From: Streptococcus parasanguinis
GTDB taxonomy: Bacteria; Bacillota; Bacilli; Lactobacillales; Streptococcaceae
DNA length: 53,210 bases
NCBI RefSeq assembly: GCF_001073155.1
Contig: NZ_JVEE01000040.1
Coordinates: forward strand, 6,141-59,350
Direction of reading: 5' to 3'
This document shows positions 9,071 to 17,854 of the stretch, in pieces. Position 1 is the first letter of the stretch. Every line of letters begins with the position of its first letter. The position numbers and the translations under genes are program-made. The notes under the pieces are model-generated. The model saw nothing but the letters and a program-made list of their open reading frames with translations. It made no database searches and was not told the origin of the DNA.

Positions 9071-9694
9071 ATGGAGTATAGACCAGATTATTCAGATAAA
9101 AATTTTATAGGAACTCGTAGTATATTTGCTAGTATTCTCTATTTTATATTAGCTTGTTTCAATTATTTTTTGGCTCTTGCATATTTTGCTTATATTCGCG
9201 TATTATATTCAAATCATACAAAAATCAGTTCTATCTTAATTTGTTGCTTTATTTGTTATAATTTATTTTTCTTGATTCGTGAGTTAAATTTTAAAATCCT
9301 TCACTGGTGTGGTTACCACGCCTTACCAAAATACTATAGATTTCGCAGAGGGAGACTTCCTTTATTCAATAAAATAACAAAATCATATAAAATGCATTAC
9401 AGGAGAAGATCGAAGAAGTACCAATTTCTGTTCCTACTCAGTTATTTGTTTTATTTAAATTTATTACCCATCTGTACCTTTATATATTTTTATTTTATAA
9501 TACATTTTGATATAACAGACTTCAATAATGAAAATAAAATCTATTCTTTTATTATTTTCATCTTGTTATTTGTGCTAATCTATATATTAGAATTACTTTT
9601 TAAAAGATATAGAAAATGGTTTACAAAACACTTTAATCTTGATGATAGGCTAGAGGAACATGAATTTCCAATATTTTTCTTAAAAGAAAAATGA
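9071..9694 (+). CDS. Hypothetical AT-rich membrane protein
   Basis: I do not recognise this 207-residue protein. It has about four membrane segments, near residues 17-45, 55-70, 120-147 and 157-178, with a basic stretch (RRRSKKYQF) between the second and third. The base composition is much more AT-rich than mutY or pgm, and the ribosome site is weak (AGGA about 17 bases upstream), both suggesting recent acquisition. It has no operon partner: mutY ends 61 bases before, and a bidirectional terminator follows. Confidence 0.6.
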   Translation: MEYRPDYSDKNFIGTRSIFASILYFILACFNYFLALAYFAYIRVLYSNHTKISSILICCFICYNLFFLIRELNFKILHWCGYHALPKYYRFRRGRLPLFNKITKSYKMHYRRRSKKYQFLFLLSYLFYLNLLPICTFIYFYFIIHFDITDFNNENKIYSFIIFILLFVLIYILELLFKRYRKWFTKHFNLDDRLEEHEFPIFFLKEK

Positions 9695-9752
9695 TCACTA
9701 GAATAGTTTGCGAAAAAATAACAATAGAAGTGGACAACTTTTACGGAAAATG

Positions 9753-9790
9753 AAAATTAGCTAGAGTATGGTCTCTAGCTAATTTTTTTT
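9753..9790. terminator. Bidirectional terminator
   Basis: ATTAGCTAGAG (9756-9766) pairs perfectly with CTCTAGCTAAT (9773-9783), followed by eight T residues on the plus strand and preceded by A residues, so it can serve both the membrane-protein gene and the convergent thioredoxin-like gene. Confidence 0.9.
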
Positions 9791-10136
9791 ATAGATGAGC
9801 AAATGCTTTGATTTCTTCTTCTGACATGGATGAGTCGCAGCGAACAGTAACGTCACCGGCTTCGACATGTAAAAATCCTGGGACCGTTGGGATACCGTAA
9901 GTTGAGCGGAAGACTTGTAACGCGTCTAGCTGACTTGGTTCTTCACTATTAATAAAATAGATATGAGCTTTTGTTTCAACTACGACAGTTGCTAATTTAG
10001 CAGCGAATTTCCGACAGTAAGGACAAGTTTTGCGTCCAATAAAGAAGGTTGCTGATTCTTTTTGGTCGATGGCTTCTTGCGCACGCGCAACAGTGGTTAC
10101 TTCAAGATCTTTAATATCTTCAAAAAATTGTTCCAT
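9789..10136 (-). CDS. Thioredoxin-like protein (PedC/BrcD bacteriocin-accessory type)
   Basis: A 115-residue thioredoxin fold with the redox pair in GRKTCPYCRKFA and the cis-proline region YGIPTVPGF. Related streptococcal proteins are annotated as bacteriocin transport accessory proteins, but no bacteriocin genes lie nearby, so a general thiol-redox role is as likely. The ATG at 10136 has a GAGG site eight bases upstream. An upstream in-frame extension runs through the pgm terminator and is not credible. No signal peptide, so cytosolic. Confidence 0.85.
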   Translation of the reverse strand: MEQFFEDIKDLEVTTVARAQEAIDQKESATFFIGRKTCPYCRKFAAKLATVVVETKAHIYFINSEEPSQLDALQVFRSTYGIPTVPGFLHVEAGDVTVRCDSSMSEEEIKAFAHL

Positions 10137-10203
10137 GAGATTACCTCGCTTTCTTATAAATCTAGTATGCCATAAAGGGCGAAAAAATGCTGTATTTTGA
10201 TAC

Positions 10204-10237
10204 GAAAAAAAGATGAGATTGGTTGATCTCATCTTTT
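10204..10237 (-). terminator. Terminator after phosphoglucomutase
   Basis: On the minus strand GATGAGAT (10226-10233) loops to ATCTCATC (10212-10219) and is followed by seven T residues. It separates pgm from the thioredoxin-like gene. Confidence 0.88.
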
Positions 10238-10245
10238 GTGGGTGC

Positions 10246-11961
10246 TTATTTTACAAAAGCATTGATTTCTGCTTCGATATTTGCAATTTTTTCTTTGGCA
10301 TCTGCTTCAGATTCACCAACTGTAGCAATGTAGAATTTGATTTTTGGTTCGGTACCTGAAGGACGAACAGCAAACCATGAATCGTCAGCCAAGATGTATT
10401 TCAATACGTTACTTGGAGGAGTTGTTAATTTTTCAACGCCGTCAGCAGTAGTAGCAGTTTGTTCCAAGAAGTCTTCTGTCTTAGCAATGTCTGTGTTATT
10501 GAATTGTTTAGGAGCATTGCCACGGAATTTATCCATGATTTTCTTAATTTCAGCAGCTCCATCCACACCTGAAAGGGTAACAGAGATAGTCTTTTCTGCG
10601 AAGTAACCATATTGTTTATAGATTTCTTCGATACCATCTGCCAAAGTCATATCACGTGAGCGGTAGTATGCTGCGATTTCAGCAACGATAAGAACGGCTT
10701 GGATAGCGTCTTTGTCACGTACGAATGGTTTGATGAGGTAACCGAAGCTTTCTTCAAAACCAAGCATGTAAGTGTGGTTGTGTTGTGTTTCAAATTCATG
10801 GATTTTTTCACCGATAAATTTGAAACCAGTCAAGACGTTAAACATGGTTGCGCCGTAGCTTTTTGCAATCTTGGTCACCAACTCAGTTGATACGATTGAT
10901 TTACAAAGAGCAGCATTGGCAGGAAGAGTACCAGCTGTTTTGTGAGCTTCAAGAATATATTTAGCAATGATCGCTCCGATTTGGTTACCAGAAAGGTTGA
11001 GGTAAGAACCGTCTGGTTGGCGGATTTCAACACCAAGGCGGTCTGCATCTGGATCAGTTGCAACCAATACATCAGCGTCTACTTTGCGGCCAAGTTCTTC
11101 AGCAAGAGCAAAAGCAGCTTGATTTTCAGGGTTTGGAGATTTAACAGTTGAGAAGTCAGCGTCTGGAACAGCTTGAGCTTCAACAACCTGAACTGCTTCA
11201 AATCCAGCTTGTGCAAGAGCACGACGAGCCAACATTTCACCTGTACCATGAAGAGGAGTGTAGACAATCTTCATGTCGCGACCGTATTCATTGATCAAGT
11301 TTTGGTTGATGTTAACGCCTTTCACTTCTTTCAAATATTCAGCGTCGACGTTTTCACCGATAACTTCAATCAAGCCGTTAGCTTTGCTTTCTTCAAGATC
11401 AGCCAATTGAACAGTGAATGGATTTTCGATCGCACGGATGTAATCTGTCAATGCATCCGCATCTGCAGGTGGCATTTGTCCACCGTCTTCACCGTATACC
11501 TTGTATCCATTAAATGGAGCAGGGTTGTGGCTAGCTGTTACCATGATCCCAGCAAATGTGTGGAGGTGACGAACAGCAAATGACAATTCAGGTGTTGGAC
11601 GAAGGCTTTCAAATACATAAGATTTGATACCATGGGCAGCCAAAACTTGAGCAGATTCAAAAGCGAACTCAGGAGAGAAGTGACGGCTGTCATAAGCAAT
11701 GGCAACTCCGCGTTTTTTAGCTTCTTCCCCTTTTGATTCGATCAATTGGGCCAATCCTTCAGTTGCTTGGCGAACAACATAGATATTAATACGGTTGGTA
11801 CCAGCACCGATTAATCCACGCATACCAGCTGTTCCGAATTCAAGGTTAGTGTAGAAGGCATCTTCTTTTGTTTTTTCATCCATTGCGACCAACTCATCAC
11901 GAAGGTAAGCTGGTAATTCAGCAAAGTCGAGCCATTTTTGGTAGTTTTCTTGATAGGTCAT
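10246..11961 (-). CDS. pgm: Phosphoglucomutase / phospho-sugar mutase
   Basis: Interconverts glucose 1-phosphate and glucose 6-phosphate, feeding UDP-glucose for capsule, teichoic acid and glycolipid synthesis. The 571 residues show the phosphoserine loop VTASHNPAPFNGYK, the metal loop ATDPDADRLGVE and the C-terminal phosphate-binding RPSGTEPKIKFY. The length fits the PgcA/Pgm class of Firmicutes. It is monocistronic, with a terminator directly behind the stop. GGAG precedes the ATG. Confidence 0.96.
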   Translation of the reverse strand: MTYQENYQKWLDFAELPAYLRDELVAMDEKTKEDAFYTNLEFGTAGMRGLIGAGTNRINIYVVRQATEGLAQLIESKGEEAKKRGVAIAYDSRHFSPEFAFESAQVLAAHGIKSYVFESLRPTPELSFAVRHLHTFAGIMVTASHNPAPFNGYKVYGEDGGQMPPADADALTDYIRAIENPFTVQLADLEESKANGLIEVIGENVDAEYLKEVKGVNINQNLINEYGRDMKIVYTPLHGTGEMLARRALAQAGFEAVQVVEAQAVPDADFSTVKSPNPENQAAFALAEELGRKVDADVLVATDPDADRLGVEIRQPDGSYLNLSGNQIGAIIAKYILEAHKTAGTLPANAALCKSIVSTELVTKIAKSYGATMFNVLTGFKFIGEKIHEFETQHNHTYMLGFEESFGYLIKPFVRDKDAIQAVLIVAEIAAYYRSRDMTLADGIEEIYKQYGYFAEKTISVTLSGVDGAAEIKKIMDKFRGNAPKQFNNTDIAKTEDFLEQTATTADGVEKLTTPPSNVLKYILADDSWFAVRPSGTEPKIKFYIATVGESEADAKEKIANIEAEINAFVK

Positions 11962-12073
11962 GCAAGCGTCTCCTTTTTGCGTTATATTTAATCGCTTTCA
12001 TTATAGCAGATTTTTTCAGAAAATTCTAGCGATAATTGTAAATCTTTTCAAAAATAATAAGCATTTAACTATT

Positions 12074-12104
12074 AAAAAAGCCAAGACGAATCTGTCTTGA
12101 CTTG
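12074..12104 (-). terminator. Terminator of the coaB-coaC-ECF unit
   Basis: On the minus strand AAGTCAAGAC (12094-12103) pairs with GTCTTGGCTT (12078-12087), followed by TTTTT. It lies just after the ECF gene. Confidence 0.88.
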
Positions 12105-12109
12105 GAAGA

Positions 12110-12670
12110 TTATTTTAATTTTTCAAGAGATGGAACAACTGCGCTGGTAATGAGGACTGTCGCAACGACTTCGATAAGAGAGTTAGTAGATACGATCAAG
12201 CCAAGGAAATTTTGAATTCCGCCTCCAAAACTGTTCCCAAAGAAGAAGTAAATCCCGCTTAAAACGAATACAGTATTGGTCATAGAACCGATCATCCCAG
12301 CTACCATAAGTCCTGTACGATTGTGGATCCAGCGATAGACGAAGTAAGGGGTTACCCCGATGAGAATACGTGGTACTAATGCGATGAGAAGGGAGTAGAG
12401 ATTTCCGTGAGGGACAAAGGGACTAAAGAGATAGCTTGCTGGGGTTAAAACCAGTGTATTCATGGTGAGGCTAAAGAGTCCCATCAGCAGTCCTAGAATA
12501 GCACCTGTACGAGGTCCATAAATGATAGATGCGATCACGACAGGAATATGAACCAAGGTTGGTTGAATGCCTGATGGAACAAATTGCAGAATGAAGGACG
12601 TCACAAAGTGAATAGTGATCATAACCGCAAAAAAGATGGCAATTCGTGAAATAGAAGATGATTTTCTCAT
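12110..12670 (-). CDS. ECF transporter substrate-binding (S) component, possibly for pantothenate
   Basis: A 186-residue membrane protein with about six helices, typical of energy-coupling-factor S components; FVPSGIQPTLVHIPVVIASIIYG fits the loop region after helix 1. S components use the shared EcfA-A'-T module, which is not in this window. The gene overlaps coaC by four bases and sits with coaB, both steps that follow pantothenate in CoA synthesis, so pantothenate or a related precursor is the likely substrate (inference from context). The start is the ATG at 12670, with AAGGAG about ten bases upstream, rather than the TTG two codons before. Confidence 0.85.
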   Translation of the reverse strand: MRKSSSISRIAIFFAVMITIHFVTSFILQFVPSGIQPTLVHIPVVIASIIYGPRTGAILGLLMGLFSLTMNTLVLTPASYLFSPFVPHGNLYSLLIALVPRILIGVTPYFVYRWIHNRTGLMVAGMIGSMTNTVFVLSGIYFFFGNSFGGGIQNFLGLIVSTNSLIEVVATVLITSAVVPSLEKLK

Positions 12671-13206
12671 AAACAATTCTCCTTAACAGTTTCTAAAATA
12701 GTTTCTACAGACGCTAGAGCTCCAGAACCTTTGTCCCCACAAGCCAGTAGAGCTTCACGAGGTTGGATAATCTGGTAACCATAGTCTTGTAAGAGTTTTA
12801 GATTTCGTTGGGTAGCTGGGTGTTCCAGCATTTTTGTATTCATAGCAGGGGCTAGTAATTTTTTAGTGGTTTGAGGCAAAGCTAGAGCTGTGCTTGTGAC
12901 CATATTATCTGCAAGACCCATAGCAAGTTTAGCAATTGTATTGGCACTAGCCGGTGCTACAAGAAAGAGGTCTGTTTCTTTTCCAATGTCGATGTGCTCG
13001 ATCCGCTGTGGATCGTCTTCGATCATTACATCAAGGCCTACTTGATTCTTTGAAAGAACTTGCAAGGTTAAAGGGGTGATAAATTTTCTGGCTGCAGGAG
13101 TCATGAGGACCTTCACTTCAAACCCCAATTTGGTTAGTTGGCTGGTAATATCAGCCGCTTTATAGGCGGAAATACTACCGGTAACAGCTAAAGTAATTTG
13201 TGTCAT
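12667..13206 (-). CDS. coaC: Phosphopantothenoylcysteine decarboxylase
   Basis: FMN enzyme that decarboxylates phosphopantothenoylcysteine to phosphopantetheine. The 179 residues contain GSISAYKAADI for FMN, the APASANTIAKLA region, the catalytic APAMNTKMLEHPAT (PXMNXXMW-like) and the cysteine flap LLACGDKGSGAL. In streptococci it is separate from the ligase, as here. It lies ten bases after coaB and overlaps the ECF gene. Confidence 0.95.
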   Translation of the reverse strand: MTQITLAVTGSISAYKAADITSQLTKLGFEVKVLMTPAARKFITPLTLQVLSKNQVGLDVMIEDDPQRIEHIDIGKETDLFLVAPASANTIAKLAMGLADNMVTSTALALPQTTKKLLAPAMNTKMLEHPATQRNLKLLQDYGYQIIQPREALLACGDKGSGALASVETILETVKENCL

Positions 13207-13216
13207 ATGTTCCTTT

Positions 13217-13894
13217 TTATTGTAAATGATTTAGGATAGCCTCTGCAATTTCTGTTTTCGTAGAAGCTTCTAGGACCTGATTGTCTGTCACTAGATAGGC
13301 TTGATGCTGACCATTCTGAATTTTGGTCAGATCGTTAGCAACGATCATGCTGGCGTGATTTTTAACGAGGCTTTCATGCGCTACCTGGATCAACTCTTCA
13401 GAAGAAACGTCGACTAACAGTTTAAAGCCGATCAGTTGAATGGCAGGATTCCATTCTTTGACGAAGGAGATAATCTTCGGATTTTTCTTTAGAAAGAGCA
13501 CTTGGTATTCTTCTCTCGAAGAGATTTTCGCTTCCTGATTTTCGCAATGGATAAAGCTATGGAGGTCCTGAGCTTTCTCAACCTCCTCAAGGCCTGTCAT
13601 GTAAACAGGTGTATAGTCTGAAACAGCCATAGCGTGAATCAAGGCCTGATGATGAGGGACTTCCTTCTGCATTTCTGTAAGTAGTTCCTCTACATTCTCG
13701 ATCAATAGAAGTAGAAGGTGTGGATGAGGATCGGGTTTAAGCGCGGTAGGCGTTGTGATCAAGGTCACCTGATGTCCCTTTGCAAGAGCTGCTTCTGTAA
13801 GGATTTTCCCTAGGCTCCCAGTGGAATGGTTGGTGATTGAACGAACGCTATCAATGGCTTCACTCGTCCCGCCTGATGTAATTAAAATATGCAT
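13217..13894 (-). CDS. coaB: Phosphopantothenate-cysteine ligase (separate CoaB)
   Basis: Couples cysteine to 4'-phosphopantothenate using a nucleotide triphosphate. The 225 residues begin MHILITSGGTSEAID with the nucleotide loop and have NHSTGSLGKILTEAAL; the CoaC domain is missing because it is encoded by the next gene. The C-terminal strand VANDLTKIQNGQHQAYLV is typical of CoaB. It is the first gene of the coaB-coaC-ECF operon, divergent from fhs. Confidence 0.93.
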   Translation of the reverse strand: MHILITSGGTSEAIDSVRSITNHSTGSLGKILTEAALAKGHQVTLITTPTALKPDPHPHLLLLLIENVEELLTEMQKEVPHHQALIHAMAVSDYTPVYMTGLEEVEKAQDLHSFIHCENQEAKISSREEYQVLFLKKNPKIISFVKEWNPAIQLIGFKLLVDVSSEELIQVAHESLVKNHASMIVANDLTKIQNGQHQAYLVTDNQVLEASTKTEIAEAILNHLQ

Positions 13895-14069
13895 ATGCTT
13901 ATTTTACACAAAAAAGATACGTAAGTAAAGTTCTGAAGCTATTCAAATAGGCTATGACAAGCCATAAAATATACATAAAAAGCGAACGTTGAATTCAAAA
14001 CATGTTCAAACAATGTTATTTTCGCGAATTTTAGGTATAATAGTTCTATCAAATATAAAGGAGTCCCTT

Positions 14070-15740
14070 ATGAAAACAGATATCGAAATTGCTCAAAGCA
14101 TTGAACTCCAACCGATTGTGGACGTTGTTAAGAAAATTGGTTTGGATGACGATGATCTTGAATTGTATGGAAAATACAAGGCGAAATTGAGCTTTGATAA
14201 GATTCGTGATGTTGAGAAAAATCCAGTAGGAAAACTCATTTTAGTCACTGCGATCAACCCAACTCCTGCTGGAGAAGGGAAATCAACCATTACAATTGGA
14301 CTGGCAGATGCTTTGAATAAAATCGGTAAAAAAACCATGATTGCCATTCGCGAACCTTCTTTAGGACCGGTTATGGGGATTAAAGGTGGTGCTGCTGGAG
14401 GTGGTTATGCCCAAGTGTTACCGATGGAAGACATCAACCTTCATTTCACAGGGGATATGCATGCCATCACAACGGCAAATAATGCTCTTTCCGCTTTGAT
14501 TGACAATCATTTGCATCAAGGAAATGAGCTCGGTATTGACCAACGTCGCATTATCTGGAAACGTGTAGTGGATTTGAACGACCGTGCTTTGCGCCATGTC
14601 AGTGTAGGTCTTGGCGGTCCTTTGAATGGGATTCCGCGTGAAGACGGTTTTGATATTACGGTTGCTTCTGAGATTATGGCTATCCTTTGCTTGGCGACAG
14701 ATATTGAAGATTTGAAAGGCCGTTTGGCTAATATTGTGATTGGTTACCGCTATGATCGCAGTCCAGTTTATGTCCGTGATTTAGAAGTGGAAGGGGCTCT
14801 TGCCTTGATCCTTATAGATGCGATTAAGCCAAACTTGGTTCAAACCATCTATGGAACTCCTGCCTTTGTTCACGGTGGTCCATTTGCCAATATTGCCCAT
14901 GGATGTAACTCTGTATTAGCAACGACGACAGCTCTTCATTTAGCGGACTATACGATTACAGAAGCAGGATTTGGTGCTGACCTTGGTGCTGAAAAATTCC
15001 TCGATATTAAAACTCCAAACTTGCCTACTTCTCCAGATGCAGTAGTGATCGTAGCGACACTTCGTGCCCTTAAGATGAATGGTGGAGTTACCAAGGATGC
15101 TCTGACTGAAGAAAATGTAGAGGCTGTTCGTGCTGGTTTTGCCAACTTAAAACGTCACGTTGAAAATATTCGTAAGTTTGGCATTCCTGCGGTAGTTGCC
15201 ATCAATGAATTTATCACCGATACAGCAGCAGAAATTGCTGCTTTGAAAGAATTGTGTGCTGAAATTGAGGTACCAGTAGAGCTTGCGAGCGTATGGGCGA
15301 ATGGTGCTGACGGTGGAGTTGACCTTGCTGAAACGCTGGTTAAGACCATTGAAACAAGTCCAGCTAACTACACACGTTTGTATGATAACAACCTTTCTGT
15401 AGAAGAAAAAATTGAAAAAATTGTGACGGAGATTTACCGTGGTAGCAAGGTAAACTTTGAGAAGAAAGCTAAGACACAAATTGCCCAAATCGTGAAAAAT
15501 GGTTGGGATAAGTTGCCAATCTGTATGGCCAAAACACAATATAGCTTCTCCGATAATCCAAATGCCTTGGGAGCTCCGGAAAACTTTGAAATTACTATTC
15601 GTGAAGTGGTTCCAAAATTGGGAGCAGGCTTTATTGTCGCTTTGACTGGGGATGTGATGACCATGCCTGGTCTACCAAAACGTCCAGCTGCTTTAAATAT
15701 GGATGTGGCTGCTGATGGAACAGCGATCGGCTTGTTCTAA
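14070..15740 (+). CDS. fhs: Formate-tetrahydrofolate ligase
   Basis: Makes 10-formyl-THF from formate, THF and ATP, supplying purine synthesis and initiator Met-tRNA formylation. The 556 residues carry the P-loop [14 protein letters not shown] and the conserved [20 protein letters not shown] choose the ATG at 14070 with an AAAGGAG site; the longer frame starts upstream of the TATAAT at 14036-14041. It is monocistronic, closed by a strong hairpin. Confidence 0.96.
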   Translation: MKTDIEIAQSIELQPIVDVVKKIGLDDDDLELYGKYKAKLSFDKIRDVEKNPVGKLILVTAINPTPAGEGKSTITIGLADALNKIGKKTMIAIREPSLGPVMGIKGGAAGGGYAQVLPMEDINLHFTGDMHAITTANNALSALIDNHLHQGNELGIDQRRIIWKRVVDLNDRALRHVSVGLGGPLNGIPREDGFDITVASEIMAILCLATDIEDLKGRLANIVIGYRYDRSPVYVRDLEVEGALALILIDAIKPNLVQTIYGTPAFVHGGPFANIAHGCNSVLATTTALHLADYTITEAGFGADLGAEKFLDIKTPNLPTSPDAVVIVATLRALKMNGGVTKDALTEENVEAVRAGFANLKRHVENIRKFGIPAVVAINEFITDTAAEIAALKELCAEIEVPVELASVWANGADGGVDLAETLVKTIETSPANYTRLYDNNLSVEEKIEKIVTEIYRGSKVNFEKKAKTQIAQIVKNGWDKLPICMAKTQYSFSDNPNALGAPENFEITIREVVPKLGAGFIVALTGDVMTMPGLPKRPAALNMDVAADGTAIGLF

Positions 15741-15755
15741 TAGACGCCTGATGAC

Positions 15756-15795
15756 AAAAAATAACTTCTGTTCAAATGAGCAGAAGTTATTTTGT
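15756..15795. terminator. Bidirectional terminator between fhs and MATE gene
   Basis: AAAATAACTTCTG (15758-15770) and CAGAAGTTATTTT (15781-15793) form a 13-bp perfect stem with A and T runs on both flanks, serving the two convergent genes. Confidence 0.92.
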
Positions 15796-15812
15796 TATGG
15801 ACTTGTCGAATG

Positions 15813-17156
15813 TTATGATGCAAGAAGCTGATGACTGGCTTTGTGGTAGGTAAACCAAAGTTGAAGGGTCATTGGAACCCAAATGAGAGGCTCACAAAGA
15901 ATGACTCCTATATAGCCTGTATGAGGGATAATGAAAAGTACAGAGAGAATTTTTCCTGTTAACTCGATAAAGCTAGAAATCAAAGGGGTCAATTTTCGGC
16001 CGATACCTTGGAGGGAATTCCCTAAAATCAAGAGACATCCTAAGACCGGATAGAAGCAGGAGCTGATTTTCAGATAGAGGCTGGCATTTGCGATCAATTT
16101 AGGATCGCTAGATCCAGATATGAGGCTTGTCAAGAAGGGGCTTGTAAAGAATAGGAGGATGGCAACAATGATCGACCAAACGAAGGAGAGAAGACAAGCT
16201 TGTTTGACCCCTTTTTGAATCCGTCGAAAGCGTTTAGCACCAAAGTTTTGCGAGGTAAAGGTCGTCATACTAGTGGAAATAGCAGCCATTGGTAGGAGGG
16301 CAAAGGACATGATCCGACGCGCTGAGATATGAGCACTAATGATGGTCATTCCAAGCTTATTGATAGCTGATTGTAAGATGACTGTTCCGATAGAGACAAT
16401 AGAAGACATGAGCCCCATGGTAAATCCCTGACTGATTAAGTCCTGATAGAGCCTTTGATCCCAAACAAAATCGTTGCGATTTGGCAGGAGGAAAGGCACT
16501 TTTTTGCGAATATAAAAGAAACATAGAAGTGCAGAGAAACTTTGCGCAATAATGGTCGCAATCCCAGCGGATTGGACTCCGAGATGGAGTTGGGTAATAA
16601 AATAAAGATCAAGAAGAATATTGAGAACGGCAGCGATAATCAAGAAGTAGAGTGCCGCTAAGCTATCGCCAACCGCTCGAAGAAGTCCGGCACAAAGATT
16701 ATAGGCAAAGGTCACAGCTACACCATTGACAATAGTGGAGATATAGAGATAGGACTGAGCTATAATAGCTGACGGGGTCCCTAAAAACTGGAGAAGGGGA
16801 TAAAGACCCACAACACCAATAGATATCACGAAGAGACTGAGGATGCCGCCAATAACAGCAGTTGCTGCGACAGATTTTCGTAATTGGTCATCGTTTTTAG
16901 CTCCATAATTTCTCGCGATAATGATGCCCATCCCATTTCCAACACCGACAGCAAATCCAACAATCAAATCAAAAATAGCAGAGGTCGCCCCAACGGCTGC
17001 CAATGATTTTTGACCTAAAAATCGTCCTACAATCATGACATCCGAAGTATTGTAGAGTTGTTGGAAGATATTGGATAAAAGAATAGGAAAGGCAAAACTT
17101 AAAAGAGTAGGTAAAATAGGACCATCTATGAGGTCCACACGTTGAATTCTTTTCAT
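15813..17156 (-). CDS. MATE family efflux transporter
   Basis: A 447-residue membrane protein with two sets of six helices. The N-terminal half contains LSFAFPILLSNIFQQLYNTSDV and VGRFLGQKSLAAVGATS, the classic MATE opening, and the second half repeats the pattern (GMTIISAHISARRIMSF). MATE proteins export drugs or metabolites in exchange for sodium or protons. The substrate cannot be inferred. It has its own transcription unit. Confidence 0.93.
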   Translation of the reverse strand: MKRIQRVDLIDGPILPTLLSFAFPILLSNIFQQLYNTSDVMIVGRFLGQKSLAAVGATSAIFDLIVGFAVGVGNGMGIIIARNYGAKNDDQLRKSVAATAVIGGILSLFVISIGVVGLYPLLQFLGTPSAIIAQSYLYISTIVNGVAVTFAYNLCAGLLRAVGDSLAALYFLIIAAVLNILLDLYFITQLHLGVQSAGIATIIAQSFSALLCFFYIRKKVPFLLPNRNDFVWDQRLYQDLISQGFTMGLMSSIVSIGTVILQSAINKLGMTIISAHISARRIMSFALLPMAAISTSMTTFTSQNFGAKRFRRIQKGVKQACLLSFVWSIIVAILLFFTSPFLTSLISGSSDPKLIANASLYLKISSCFYPVLGCLLILGNSLQGIGRKLTPLISSFIELTGKILSVLFIIPHTGYIGVILCEPLIWVPMTLQLWFTYHKASHQLLAS

Positions 17157-17201
17157 AGTGCCATTATACCAACTTCAGTAACTAGCGACAAGCATCAGTA
17201 G

Positions 17202-17230
17202 TTGAATCCCCTTACATTTTTTGATATAAT
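17202..17230 (+). promoter_or_regulatory. Promoter of the GNAT gene
   Basis: TTGAAT (17202-17207), a 17-base spacer, then TATAAT (17225-17230), followed 15 bases later by AAAGGAGG and the ATG. Confidence 0.8.
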
Positions 17231-17251
17231 CGTGTCAGAAAAGGAGGCCAT

Positions 17252-17806
17252 ATGAGCTTAACGAGCCAATTAATCACTGAAACGTTCCCAGATCTGGATA
17301 AGGTCGAAAGGCTGAATATCGAAGCATTTCCAGAAGAAGAGCGTGTTCCTTTATCAGAATTTTTACGCTATACGGACAATGACGATGCCAATTTCTTTGC
17401 TTTTTATAACGAGGAAGAATTTGTCGGATTTGCTTTTTCAATCTATAATCAGAAAGCTTTTTATGTCAGTTTCTTTGCCATTATGCCACATTTAAGAAGC
17501 CACGGATATGGTCAAGAAATCATTGAAAAATTGGTGGAATTTTACCAAAGGACCATGATTCTTGAAGTGGAACGTTTAGATGAAGAATGCGACAATATAG
17601 AGCAGCGTCAGTCTCGGATGGATTTCTATAAGCGAAATGGATTTAAAACTGCTAATGCCTTTTTAGAATACGACGGACTTAGCTTTGAAATTCTCTATCG
17701 AGGCGATCAATTTGATGAAGAGGCTTATCGGGATATCTTCCATAAACTGCAGGCAGAGAATTACTTTGATTTCCGTATTGAATACCGACGCTTTAGTGAT
17801 CATTAG
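17252..17806 (+). CDS. GNAT family N-acetyltransferase
   Basis: A 184-residue acetyltransferase. The acetyl-CoA loop is visible as LRSHGYGQEIIEKLVE, and the preceding strand FVGFAFSIYNQKAFYVSFFAIMP is typical. The region DEECDNIEQRQSRMDFYKRNGF is the usual GNAT C-terminal strand and helix, with bulky acidic extensions. The acceptor is unknown. AAAGGAGG precedes the ATG, and a hairpin closes this single-gene unit. Confidence 0.88.
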   Translation: MSLTSQLITETFPDLDKVERLNIEAFPEEERVPLSEFLRYTDNDDANFFAFYNEEEFVGFAFSIYNQKAFYVSFFAIMPHLRSHGYGQEIIEKLVEFYQRTMILEVERLDEECDNIEQRQSRMDFYKRNGFKTANAFLEYDGLSFEILYRGDQFDEEAYRDIFHKLQAENYFDFRIEYRRFSDH

Positions 17807-17816
17807 ACATGATATA

Positions 17817-17852
17817 AAAAAGTTCTCAGCTAATTTGCGGAGAACTTTTTTT
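17817..17852. terminator. Terminator between GNAT gene and DUF218 gene
   Basis: AGTTCTC (17821-17827) pairs with GAGAACT (17840-17846), flanked by A and T runs, so it works for both convergent genes. Confidence 0.88.
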
Positions 17853-17854
17853 GG

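Noticed and set aside
9789..10136. Thioredoxin-like gene as part of a bacteriocin locus
   Set aside because: No precursor peptide, ABC exporter or immunity gene is nearby; only the family name suggests it.
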